Of a stretch of DNA of 51,730 nt, positions 24,901 through 34,300 are shown piece by piece (position 1 is the first letter of the stretch; each line of letters opens with the position of its first letter). Made by a program: the position numbers and the translations under genes. Under the pieces are notes generated by a model that was not told the DNA's origin, did no database searches, and worked only from the letters and a program-made list of their open reading frames with translations. Location: IMG/VR virus record IMGVR_UViG_3300012936_000021, positions 1-51,730 of that record; one strand, written 5' to 3'. The DNA comes from a virus.

Positions 24901-27537
24901 ATTCTTTTAGCAGAATCTTTATCAGACAGAAATAAAAGCGATGCTAATCAAGTAAATAGCGTAGTTAAAATGATTATTGCAAATTCTCTAGCGAAGTCTT
25001 CAAGTATTGATAGTCAAATAAGCTTTTTATATGAACAACCTGAGGTTATTGAAAAGGATCGTCATTTAGCTAGCAAAAGTCAAGGCTATATATTATCGCA
25101 AAGAATTGAAGAAATATTTGGAAGTGAAAATAAAAACAATATAATTAGGTCAATTTTTAATCCTAAAATTATTAAAAATCAAAACACTTATGTAATAAGA
25201 AAAATTACACCGCCGCCTGTTGAATTTATAACAAGAAGTTTTTCTTCTTCTATAGAAAATGCAACAACAATATTTCAGCACTTACCGGGTGAGTTAATAA
25301 CTTTAAAGTTTCCTTTTGTTAAGTTTAAATTTGACATGAGCGAAGCAAAGCCATGTACAATTAAAGGTACACTTCAAAACTTAAAAGATTATTATGGAGC
25401 CATTTCTAACGGAGAAGAAATAAGTGAAGATGACAATAGTGCTTCAATTGCTAAATTTTGGCTTCAAGATATTAAGCAGCTAAGCAGCACTTTAAGCTAC
25501 AATCATGATATATTTTTAAGATCAGAAGTTACTGGAATTGACTTTTACAAGGAAAACGAAGATAGCAAACTAGAACTTCATGGTTTTGATTTTGACGAAG
25601 AAAATGAAAAAATTGGTTGTTCGTTAAGAGTTGGTTACTTTGACAAATCAACAAGTAATCTGGAAGAGCCTTCAGTAAATGGTCTTGGATATGGTACTTG
25701 GTCTGAAATTATACCTTTTAGTTATTTTTACTTGTCTGACATAGAGTCTACATTTTCTAATAAAATTACAAATTTATGCGAAAACTTTTTATCAATTTAT
25801 GATATTAATTATGAAGATTTCAACACAATGCAAGATATACTTGACTGGATTGATACAAACCCTTTTTACATAAAAGTCTTAAAAGAAATGTTAGAAGTTT
25901 TTTCGTGCATTGTATTAGATAGCTTTAACAACTACGAAGTAACAGTTCTTAATCAACTTTATCGAAATAGCAATATATCGTATAGTTTTTCTAACGGCAA
26001 TATTTCAGATAGAGAAAAAGCTGTTAGTGATTTGGAAAAAATGCAAACAATATTAGAAGAAAAAACGTCTTCTGTTGAATATATCAAATCTTTGCCGTTT
26101 AGAAATTCTACAACATATTATAATGCATATAATATGGGTAATGAAAGCTTTATTTTTAATAATAGATTAGAAGATTTATGTAGAACATTTAAAGTAATTA
26201 GAAATAGTGACATATCAGATGCAATATGTCACGATTTAATTCATGGTTACTTTCTAAATTTTGAAGAAAACGTTTTAAACAGACAAGAAAATTCTGAGTC
26301 TTTTAAACGAAGCATAGAAGAAATAAACAAAAATATTAATTCTTTTAAAGAAGTAGAAAATTTTGATATTACAAATTACATGTTAAACGAGTTTTATCAA
26401 AATTTTGTTAGCAAAGAAATACAAGAAATAATGTTTTATAAAAACATTTACAACGAAACTTTTATAAAGGATAACACTTATCAAAACACTAAAACAAAAT
26501 ATCTAAATAGTAACGTGTTTAATCATAGAAGGCTTTTTCTAAAAAACAAACATAAACTAACAAAATCTAGTTTAAGAATTATTACAGATATATTTAGAGG
26601 TTCTAATTACGTAAATTGTGATATTGCTTCTATTCCTATTGATTTTGATATGTCAAAGTCTTTAGGCGAAGAATTTATAGTCGAATTTAGTGTAACACCT
26701 GTTAATTTAAAGTTTCCAGAAATTGAATACAAAGAATTAAAATATTTTTATAGTAGCAATTTTACAAATATCACTAGTAATTTTATAAGTCACTTAGGAG
26801 AAAATTGCATTGAAGACTATATTGGCTATTATGAAGATACAGAAAAAATATACGACAGATATTGTGTCTTAGATAATAGAGAAGCTTTACAAATATTAAA
26901 TAACAACATTGTAAAAAGATATAAAATATCTTCTGGCTTTAATAATTCAAGTGTTGTTTCTGGTTTTGACTCTGAAGCATTGTCCTTGAGAATATTAAAT
27001 GATTTAAAGGTTTCGCATGCAATAAAAAACTTAAACTTTATGAGACAGAAAGCATTTGATGAAAAAGTTAAAATAATAGGTAGTGATATCGAAAATATTA
27101 TATCAGATAATACTGTAAAACTGTACAACAGCCTTAGTCTAGAAGACTTTTTAAACGTTTTTGAAGAAGAAAAGAATAGAATTTTTGGAGAAAACTCTAG
27201 TGAGTACAGCTATTTTAATTTGTCTTCTAACCAAGATATATTAGAAAACAAAAGCCTTTATAAAAAATATCTTATAGAAGCAGACAAAGACTTGTCATGC
27301 AAAGAAGTTATAGAAGCAATGATTCCTAATAAATTTTATGATACTTTTAATATACTTATAAGTAAAAACAAGCTAGAAGTTGTTGATGAAAGAAGCTCTA
27401 TTGAAAGAAGAGTTAGACAGCTTTCAGCCCAAGCTGTTAGTGAATCATGGAATTTTGAAACACAAAGATCAGATATATTTAGTGATGCAGATACTGAAGA
27501 TTTTTTCGTATACTATATAGGAGCTAAGGTGCTATAA
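21940..27537 (+). CDS. Giant unrecognised structural-cluster protein (1865 aa)
   Basis: This is the longest gene in the window. The first 110 residues are polar and apparently disordered (N-E-E-D-N-T-E-E-N-K-N and Ser/Gln-rich stretches), followed by an Ala-rich helix near residues 60-85. The rest is a mix of helical and beta segments without membrane spans, long heptad repeats or tandem repeats visible to the eye. The lack of long coiled coil and of hydrophobic helices argues against a tape-measure protein. A short proline-containing stretch (K-I-T-P-P-P-V-E-F-I) occurs around residue 1090. It starts 3 nt after one structural-cluster gene and shares one base (TAATG) with the FN3 protein gene. 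I cannot name a function; a large peripheral baseplate or fibre component is the contextual guess. Confidence 0.5.
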   Translation: MSKTRQGLSTSRASKADRGNNNIPSMIRNEEDNTEENKNVIVDSEENQNEETNNSNSINSVESLRKRGFDGALYSTNPAQEAAQSTDARELQSSRETFMNQFAEAYANGSENFLLTEDIKEAFSAKYSSDFFSGFKYSEDNIPTKNYQLDANFKVISDVDKLDEDFKFKIMLHENTSFNFNDQDKIDTNMLFLSRRSLNSSIFESLIENKINKFESIFDKTLEYLDLQEHEKLLADSVDDSIEKVKTLNDLTTFNKKLEKDLNYGNIVEKFISSGISKHNGKIINILLEKDLNYIKSSSKDDRRLLDKQEIDEDLNISTNTLLEFYEKVMSFKIISEDINNIDQKIPNSDRLVGQLLYDYAISSYNIFPNCDFESQSSLFSSNRLQNDRFDVLNKYPLIRVYNHYNPDVRGVINNTTYIESIQGNEFNTNLCLKNVQKKSVNSRGNTNKNYFNYVEKSLPDVEVMQSNRFSLIGETHIQETTIGLKVVRENFQNQYLTLRVNSNTSDSTRQSLYDNVYFDVKGTENYTYDSPSFMVFPERYLTSEFIDKAIIEDYDDDESFIFNFASSSDNSDGYGVNLGEDGITRNAVANISLAKNSVGSLFGRKVMNIASSSSYIPETIYNNIKEVWNLSLRENITKIYAKNFYDANSSSDLNSTIRLSININNEEIDNHDYNIGVSKFILENHFQNNKELSLLTPDFRDYGGNISNLGFQVFTSGLETITVNNQEIDVFDEESSEFYVKNLNRELFDPIDQNIFSILENRQGINWGGIRNDVVVFKGSNTFFTRKELIEWSNNKVTLSNNPESFKYIIPISNRILNKNNTSEFIKNSAMWTNHSHLTLKIANTINRIKRSKSEIAEELNNMISRGKSHLLENKNFCLLYSEKEQNCINTFKDSKFISEGNSYKNNFTKSFTKNIKNTSESFASNENFDNSHLFTSLQYREFLSKSYFKSFVKDKTTLLKRLTEDCIDIFKNSMNYSDDREVGFDILLAESLSDRNKSDANQVNSVVKMIIANSLAKSSSIDSQISFLYEQPEVIEKDRHLASKSQGYILSQRIEEIFGSENKNNIIRSIFNPKIIKNQNTYVIRKITPPPVEFITRSFSSSIENATTIFQHLPGELITLKFPFVKFKFDMSEAKPCTIKGTLQNLKDYYGAISNGEEISEDDNSASIAKFWLQDIKQLSSTLSYNHDIFLRSEVTGIDFYKENEDSKLELHGFDFDEENEKIGCSLRVGYFDKSTSNLEEPSVNGLGYGTWSEIIPFSYFYLSDIESTFSNKITNLCENFLSIYDINYEDFNTMQDILDWIDTNPFYIKVLKEMLEVFSCIVLDSFNNYEVTVLNQLYRNSNISYSFSNGNISDREKAVSDLEKMQTILEEKTSSVEYIKSLPFRNSTTYYNAYNMGNESFIFNNRLEDLCRTFKVIRNSDISDAICHDLIHGYFLNFEENVLNRQENSESFKRSIEEINKNINSFKEVENFDITNYMLNEFYQNFVSKEIQEIMFYKNIYNETFIKDNTYQNTKTKYLNSNVFNHRRLFLKNKHKLTKSSLRIITDIFRGSNYVNCDIASIPIDFDMSKSLGEEFIVEFSVTPVNLKFPEIEYKELKYFYSSNFTNITSNFISHLGENCIEDYIGYYEDTEKIYDRYCVLDNREALQILNNNIVKRYKISSGFNNSSVVSGFDSEALSLRILNDLKVSHAIKNLNFMRQKAFDEKVKIIGSDIENIISDNTVKLYNSLSLEDFLNVFEEEKNRIFGENSSEYSYFNLSSNQDILENKSLYKKYLIEADKDLSCKEVIEAMIPNKFYDTFNILISKNKLEVVDERSSIERRVRQLSAQAVSESWNFETQRSDIFSDADTEDFFVYYIGAKVL

Positions 27538-29192
27538 TGAATGTCGATAATATTAGTGATGTTTTATTTTCTATAAGTAACAATGTTTTTAGAAATCAAG
27601 AAGTAAATTTTAAATTTATATATAATAGCTATGAAAAAAACGAGACATCTTTAACAGATGATGTAATTTTTAATAGGCCACTAAGGTTATTAACTAAAAC
27701 AAAAAAAAATAAGTTTATTAGAATAACGCTTGAAAACAACGAAAAAAGCATATATACTAGAAATATTAGTTTAAACAACTACATAAACAAAATAAACTCT
27801 ATTATAACACCTTTAAGTAATATTAGTATAAAAAGCAACAATAGAGAAGCTTTTAACAAGCTAGACAATCTAATGCCTGAACGAATGCATCTATTAATAG
27901 ACAATAAATACAAAGAATATGAGAGATATACTGATTTGTATGATACAAATAATAGTATCAACGCAGTTTCAGACTTTAATAAAAATAATAGATCTAATAA
28001 GATTTCTTTAGTTAATGATAACTTGTATGTAGAAAGTTTTTTAAAAAAAGACTACGTAGAAAATTTTAACTATAAAAACCTAAAAGACTATGATAGTTTA
28101 GTAAAAAGTGATAGTATTGACAAGGCTAGAAAAAATAAAACAAAATTTATAAACAATTATAAAAGCGGAAATATTTTTCCTGGTTTAAACTATATTTCTA
28201 GATCAATTAACTTTGGAGATGCACAAGAATATTCTGATTATAATGGAATTCATTGTGGTATTTATGTTGAAAAATTTGTTAAAAAAGAAAATGATTATAA
28301 TTTTTTAGTTGGAAAATTTTACAATAAAGTTTTGGACACAAAACCATCAGACGACTCAGAATTTATTATCGAAGACGAAGCAGTTAATTATGGAAAAACT
28401 TACCGATATACTGTATATAATGTTTATTTCTTTTCAAATATTGATCCAGAAAACAGATTTATAATTAAACATTATATGTTATGTTCACATCCATATATAA
28501 GTAATGATATAGTCTGCAAAGAGTTTAAAAAGCCTCCTCCACCTGTTGGTCTTTCAGCTATTTACGATATAGAGTCAAACACTTTAAATATTTCTTGGCA
28601 AAGTCCTAGCAATTATGAAAGTGATATAAGAGGATATCAAGTATTAAGAAGAAACAGTATTGACGAGCCTTTTACAGTTGTAAAACAACTAGAAGGTCAT
28701 TACAAAACTGACTTTTATGAAAGAAAAGAAATAGTAAATATAAATGACATTATAGTGACACCCGGTATAGTTCCTAATGAATTTTTTGATAAAAGCTTTG
28801 ATGTTAACAAATCAAGCATTTACACAGTTAGATCTATAGACGCTCACGGAATGGTTTCTGATTATGGAATTCAATCAAGAATATATTATGATTTTATACG
28901 TAACAAGACAGAAGTTAGTGTAGTATCGAGCTCAGGAAGTAATGTTTTATATCCAAACGAAAATTTACTTAATTCTAGTAGTTTTGTAACAGAAGAGGCT
29001 AATATAATAGATAATTTACCTACCGTTAACAATCCTAAAAAAATAAGCCTTTATATTGCACCTGATTTTGCATATATTACAAATAACAGTATTGAAAATA
29101 AAATAATAGATGGTAGTTATCAATTTACATTTTCAAATTTAAACAGTACAACTTATAGAAGTGATATATTTACTATTAGAAATTTTGGATAG
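27537..29192 (+). CDS. Structural protein with fibronectin type III-like domain
   Basis: The 551-residue product has a fibronectin-III-like module at about residues 330-440. It begins K-K-P-P-P-P-V-G-L-S-A-I-Y-D, continues L-N-I-S-W-Q-S-P-S and then G-Y-Q-V-L-R-R, the usual strand order (Pro-rich entry, Trp in strand B, Tyr in strand C). FN3 modules in phage tails act as spacers or carbohydrate contacts. The N-terminal 320 residues are Asn/Lys-rich and unassigned. The gene starts within the stop of the 1865-codon gene and is followed by a 17-nt gap with AGGAG for the next gene. A tail surface role is likely. Confidence 0.6.
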   Translation: MNVDNISDVLFSISNNVFRNQEVNFKFIYNSYEKNETSLTDDVIFNRPLRLLTKTKKNKFIRITLENNEKSIYTRNISLNNYINKINSIITPLSNISIKSNNREAFNKLDNLMPERMHLLIDNKYKEYERYTDLYDTNNSINAVSDFNKNNRSNKISLVNDNLYVESFLKKDYVENFNYKNLKDYDSLVKSDSIDKARKNKTKFINNYKSGNIFPGLNYISRSINFGDAQEYSDYNGIHCGIYVEKFVKKENDYNFLVGKFYNKVLDTKPSDDSEFIIEDEAVNYGKTYRYTVYNVYFFSNIDPENRFIIKHYMLCSHPYISNDIVCKEFKKPPPPVGLSAIYDIESNTLNISWQSPSNYESDIRGYQVLRRNSIDEPFTVVKQLEGHYKTDFYERKEIVNINDIIVTPGIVPNEFFDKSFDVNKSSIYTVRSIDAHGMVSDYGIQSRIYYDFIRNKTEVSVVSSSGSNVLYPNENLLNSSSFVTEEANIIDNLPTVNNPKKISLYIAPDFAYITNNSIENKIIDGSYQFTFSNLNSTTYRSDIFTIRNFG

Positions 29193-29209
29193 TATATTAG
29201 GAGAAAACA

Positions 29210-29953
29210 ATGGGTTTTTTGAATCATACGACAAACAATATAATAATTGATGCAGTATTAACTGAAAAAGGTCGGGAGCTTTTGGCAAAAAATGATGGCA
29301 CCTTTCAAGTACAAAAATTTGTATTAGGAGATGATGAAGTCGATTATTCGTTAATTGAACAGTACGGAGTACCTTTAGGAAAAGAAAAAATTGAAAAAAA
29401 TACACCAATTTTTGAAGCAATAACAAATCAAGACCTCGGCATTAAATATCCTTTAATTACATTGTCAAATGATACAGAAAAAGTTTTTGCATATCCTAAT
29501 TTAGAAGTAGTTACACCTTCTTCAAATTTAGTAACATTAAGTACATCTTCTTTAGAGCAATCATCCAGCAATATTAATGCTGAAGTGGCGGTTAAAACTG
29601 TTATTGATCAAGATACAGACTTTGATTTATCAAAAGCTCAATTAATTGATGACTTTTTCGTTGTAAAGGTTGTTAATAAACTTTTAAAAGTTTCAAACCC
29701 TAACGGAGTAATAAACACAGGAAGAAATATAACTTCATACAGAATTAATTCATCTGCCCTAACAGAGACTGCTGAGTTTAAAGGACAAGTTAAAATTAAT
29801 TTTAATGTTACAGCTTCAGGAGTAGTTACAGATAGTAGTTACAGGTATTACTCTACAAACAACGACAAGACAAAAATAAAGACTGAAATTTTGGTCATCG
29901 GTAACAAGACTAATGCACTCATCAAGATTCCTGTTGAAATTAAAAGTGTGTAA
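29210..29953 (+). CDS. Phage structural protein with N-terminal 'LTExGRxxL' motif (second copy)
   Basis: The 247-residue product starts G-F-L-N-H-T-T-N-N-I-I-I-D-A-V-L-T-E-K-G-R, then E-L-L-A-K-N-D-G-T-F, and F-V-L-G-D-D-E-V-D-Y. This is the same N-terminal layout as the protein at 17732 and is known from many tailed phages. The remainder looks like a small beta-sandwich with a Ser/Thr-rich loop (about residues 105-118) and a final I-K-I-P-V-E-I strand. AGGAG ends 8 nt before the ATG. The two LTExGR proteins flank the three large genes 18742-29192, which may mean they cap or anchor those products (inference). Confidence 0.6.
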   Translation: MGFLNHTTNNIIIDAVLTEKGRELLAKNDGTFQVQKFVLGDDEVDYSLIEQYGVPLGKEKIEKNTPIFEAITNQDLGIKYPLITLSNDTEKVFAYPNLEVVTPSSNLVTLSTSSLEQSSSNINAEVAVKTVIDQDTDFDLSKAQLIDDFFVVKVVNKLLKVSNPNGVINTGRNITSYRINSSALTETAEFKGQVKINFNVTASGVVTDSSYRYYSTNNDKTKIKTEILVIGNKTNALIKIPVEIKSV

Positions 29954-29976
29954 TTAACTATATAAAGGAAGTAGTA

Positions 29977-31299
29977 ATGGCAAGAGAAATAATTAATTTA
30001 ACTAAAAGCTTTTATCCAATAAGCGATGCAGATACTATGAGAAAAACAACCACTGTCAAACAGCTGGTTGATATTCTGTCTATAGATATTGCAGGTCGAA
30101 ATGAAGACGGTGCAAGCTTAAACACAAGAAGAAAATATGAAGTGTTTGTAACAGGAGGCATCGATGATCTTTCACCTGTAACCAGTTCATTATTTCAAAC
30201 CGTATTTGATCAAGATTACGAAACGCAAACATCTAATGAGTTACTAGATATTACAATAGGATGTTACCATGGAGGAGACTTAGTTCAGAGTACACTTGAT
30301 AAAACACAAGGGTTAGAGGACGAAGAAAACTCAGGGCAGTTTACAGGTATCGACGCAAGTGGAAAATATTTATTTGCAAACGACACTTTGATGATGAGAG
30401 AAAAAATCAACATATACAAACAATATGCTAAATATTTGTTAGGCAACAGTGAAGAGTATTTTACATCACCATTTAATGAAGATTTTACTCATGTTGATAA
30501 TTCAGATCAATTAACTTACAGAGAAAGAATTGATGAAGCAATCTTTATTAATTTAAAAAGATTGTTTGTAAGAGATGCGCTTGATAAAGAGCAATTTGCA
30601 TTAACTTTTTTTAAAGACGCACACAATACAGTTTCTGGTTCAAATATCAATATTGTAAGTAACAGTACAAATATAAATGCTGTTACAGACAACGGAGCAA
30701 AAAATAACCTTAGAATTACTACTATTTGCGGTGCAGTTGGTACTTTAAAAAAAGACAATCCGTCTGCTGGTGAAGATGAAAATGTGGGTTTAATTTTTTA
30801 TGACAAAGGCATTGTAGTTTTAGACGCAAAAAAAATCTTCGATCCTGATCAATCAATATCAGGTTCTATTTCTGCAGTTACAGGAACTGAGCCAGCATTT
30901 TCACCTACAGCATCAACGCTTGATTTTGATGGAAGTTTAATTCCTAACTTTTGGGTTTCTGGTTCTATCGATAATATAATAGATCATATTTGTGAATCTA
31001 GGTTTACAAGAGACTTTAGTACAGCTTTAGGCTTTATTAATGAAACTTATATCAACTCTTCTATCTACATATGTAGAGTCGGACCTAGTCAAGCTAATTA
31101 CTCTAGAAACCCTACTTACAAAAAAGAAGACGGTTCTATTAGAGTAATTAGCAATCCTGGGGACGATCCTTTTTCTTATATTACAACAGTTGGTTTGTAT
31201 GATGGCTCAAATAGTCTTTTAGCAATTGCGAAAACTTCAAGACCAATAGAAAAGAATCCTGAGGTTGATCTTTCAATTAGTATAAGAATAGACTATTAG
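29977..31299 (+). CDS. Structural protein sharing a C-terminal module with its neighbour
   Basis: The 440-residue product is better balanced in composition than its neighbours and has fewer Asn runs, which fits an abundant folded virion protein. Its last 40 residues (Y-I-T-T-V-G-L-Y-D ... L-L-A-I-A-K-T-S-R-P ... I-R-I-D-Y) match the last 40 residues of the next gene's product in spacing and several identities. I recall the form 'YITxxGLY...LLAxAKLSxP' from other marine phage structural proteins. The chain also contains F-Q-T-V-F-D-Q-D-Y at about residue 75, another recurrent piece. It has a strong ribosome-binding site (AAGGAAG). It shows no obvious sheath or tube signature, so I do not assign it to either. 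Confidence 0.55.
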   Translation: MAREIINLTKSFYPISDADTMRKTTTVKQLVDILSIDIAGRNEDGASLNTRRKYEVFVTGGIDDLSPVTSSLFQTVFDQDYETQTSNELLDITIGCYHGGDLVQSTLDKTQGLEDEENSGQFTGIDASGKYLFANDTLMMREKINIYKQYAKYLLGNSEEYFTSPFNEDFTHVDNSDQLTYRERIDEAIFINLKRLFVRDALDKEQFALTFFKDAHNTVSGSNINIVSNSTNINAVTDNGAKNNLRITTICGAVGTLKKDNPSAGEDENVGLIFYDKGIVVLDAKKIFDPDQSISGSISAVTGTEPAFSPTASTLDFDGSLIPNFWVSGSIDNIIDHICESRFTRDFSTALGFINETYINSSIYICRVGPSQANYSRNPTYKKEDGSIRVISNPGDDPFSYITTVGLYDGSNSLLAIAKTSRPIEKNPEVDLSISIRIDY

Positions 31300-31300
31300 A

Positions 31301-34300
31301 ATGACTTTTAATCTTATCGAAAAAAACATGATTGCATTTAATAAAGTAGAAATGCATCCTGACTTTTTGTACATTTTTGCTTCAGATAATTGTAATTCGC
31401 TTGAATTACTAGATATTGATCATTTTAGCAGTGAGATTACAGCAGGAGTGTACGGAGGACAAAAATTATCAAACATTAAAATTAAAAAAGATAGAGTCTA
31501 TAATGTAAATAGTACCTTTATTAATGATGATAGAAATACAATAGATAAGATTACAAGCGCTAAATCTGATCTGCAAAGTGCAGAAACTTTAGCATCAAAT
31601 GTTGAAAATTTATACATTGCAAACTTAACAAACCAAATACAAATTGACAACGCAAATGCAATGAACAAAGGCATTTTGTTTACAAATAAAAAAAATATAT
31701 TGGAAAACTTTGGACTTTTAAGCTTAGATAACGACTCTTTTGAATTTAAAGTTGAAAATTATAATTTTGACTATTTAATAGATAGTGAATACGTTTTGAA
31801 AGTTAATTCTACTAAGAATTTATATGAATACTACAATAGAGATTTAGAACAAAATAATTTTTATGAACTAGATCATGGTTTTAATAACTATAGTAGTTTA
31901 AATTTTTTTAATATATCAAACAATTTTAATAGTAATTTTAAAGAAGATACAACACACAAAAATTGTTTGATATATCCAAACTTAATGAATAATAGTGTTT
32001 TGCAATACTCTTTTAATAAAAACAAAGATTTTACTGTAAGCTTTTATATTAATCCAAGAAGAAAAAATACAAAAAACTTCCATTATAATCCGGGTTGTGT
32101 ATTAAGCATTCCAGGTATTATCTCTATATTTATTGTAAAAGGAAGTAACTTAGATGAAGAAGAATTAACTGATGGTTTTAGGTTATACATTCAAACAGGC
32201 GAAGATACTTATAATGCTTTAACTAATCAAGATTTCGATTTAAGCAGACTGGAATCTCAAAACAATAATCTTAATTATTTAAGTGAAGATAATTTATTAA
32301 AATTTAATTGTTGGCACAACGTTGTTGTTAGTTTAAAAGAAAATATGACCCAAAATGAAAGTGGATATAACCTATCTTTAAACGTTGATGGTATTTTGAA
32401 AGAAATTGTTTTTTCTAACAAAGATATAGAAAAAAGTAATTCAGGAAGTTATATCTTAATTGGAAATAAATTTAATATTCAAAAGAACAATAACAGTGAC
32501 TTTGTTTTGCATGCTTTTTCAAAAAACAATCTTGCTTTAGATGACAACGAAGGTCCATATGTAAATAAACATATCAAATTAGGATCGAATATAGACTATG
32601 TTTTAACTTCTTTGCCTGATCCTAACAATACATATACTTTAAACAACTCTTTAAACGCAAGCAATTCTGATTATATTGATAATAATACGAGTATGGCACT
32701 TAACGCAGAAATTTGCGATATTAGAGTGTATAATACTTTTATTGATAGTCAAAAATCAAAAGATATATTTCTAAATAGCGTAAAAGACATAGAAAATGAA
32801 ATAAGAGATTATGGCTTAGTTTTTTATGTTCCTGTCTTTTATAGATCACAAAATGTAAGAAAAAAAGGACTAATTAATTTAAATGCTCCATACCAAAAAA
32901 CGCATGAGACGCTTGAATTAGTTAGTATTGGTGGCGGAATTGCTCAAAGCCTTGTAGATGTAACAAATTTTGTAAACATTGATGAAAATTTAACTGGAGT
33001 TTATGAAATTGACGGTGAAGATGAAAATAAGTGGCCACAAGCTGAGGTGGATTTCAGGGTAAAGACACACAATATTTCTTATGATTATCCTATTAATCCA
33101 TATTTTTTTAACTATACTGGCGGTACTGAAGTATCTGTAGAACATTTTGTAAGAGATTTTGTTGGAGAAACGCAGCCTAACATTATAATTGGAGGTTCAA
33201 TTAAAGAAGATAGATATCAAGACTGTTTCTTAGTAAAGCCTTCTAATATTATTGGCGAAAATGCTAAACTATTAAACAAAATTGCAAAGTCTGGAGGTAC
33301 TGCAGACGATCTCTTAGAGAAAATATTTAGCGAAGAGATTTTAGATGAACAAACTATAAATTCATTAAACGTCGACTTTCAAGATAACAACATATTATAT
33401 AGAAATTATATGATTTTGCCTAATGATAATGGAATTCAGAATCAATTTTATAATAATAGAATTTTTAAGTATAAAAATAATGAAAACGTAAGCGTTCATT
33501 TAAGAAAAAACAAAAACATAGATTATGGTTTTGTGTCACTAAATTATTTAGATAAATCTGCTTTAAGAACAAACATCTTTAATCAAAATAGACTAGTTGT
33601 TGATGAATACTTGTTACATACACAAAACACCTACGAGTCTGATAGTCGTAGAAAACTTTTTTATTTTGAAAACCAGGAAATACAAAGCTTTGTATTGGGT
33701 GCTTCAGCACAAATACAAGGAAAGAGTTCTTTTCCGCAAAGTCAAACTTTTATAGAAACTTCTGACAAATTAAAAAATATTTCATTATCAAATTATTTTA
33801 ATGACTTAAATGTACTATATATACATGAGCTAGATCAAGACTCGATTAATAGACTAAGTTTTTGGAGAAAGAATAATACAGATGGAAGTATAATCTTAGA
33901 TTTAAGCTCTGCTTCTGGGCTGTTTAACACAATGTCAAATCCATGTCAAAGAAGCTACTATTCGTCAATGGAAAATTCTTTTTCTAAGACAGAAGTTTTT
34001 GACTATAAACCGCTAGAAGAACAAAACAATATAGCATATTTTAAATTAAATATGCCACTATGGCAAACAATGCCGACAGTTTTAGAAAATGTTTCAAACT
34101 ATTTTTATATCTCAAAACAGCTTTTTAATAAAAAAGTCAAAAGAGAAACTTTAAACTTAAAAGACGTAGAACTACCTTTAACAAGTGGAATAAGAATAAA
34201 CTTAAAAGATACTAGACTAGGAACAATTTATAGAGCTGATAGCTTAACGCCACATGCTAAATGGAATACTCTAGGTAATATTTTGTATCATGAAGGAATT

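Noticed and set aside
21940-27537. Tape-measure identity for the 1865-aa protein
   Set aside because: No long heptad coiled coil, hydrophobic helix or repeat is visible, and its neighbours are baseplate/fibre-type proteins.
29960-29977. TATAAAGGA upstream of genes at 29977 and 49614 as late promoters
   Set aside because: The AAGGA part is the ribosome-binding site; a promoter at that place would start transcripts too close to or after the Shine-Dalgarno sequence. Read as AT-rich leader plus ribosome-binding site.
29977-31299. Tail sheath (gp18) identity for the 440-aa protein
   Set aside because: Length and composition could fit, but no sheath motif is visible and its C-terminal module matches the adjacent LamG protein instead.
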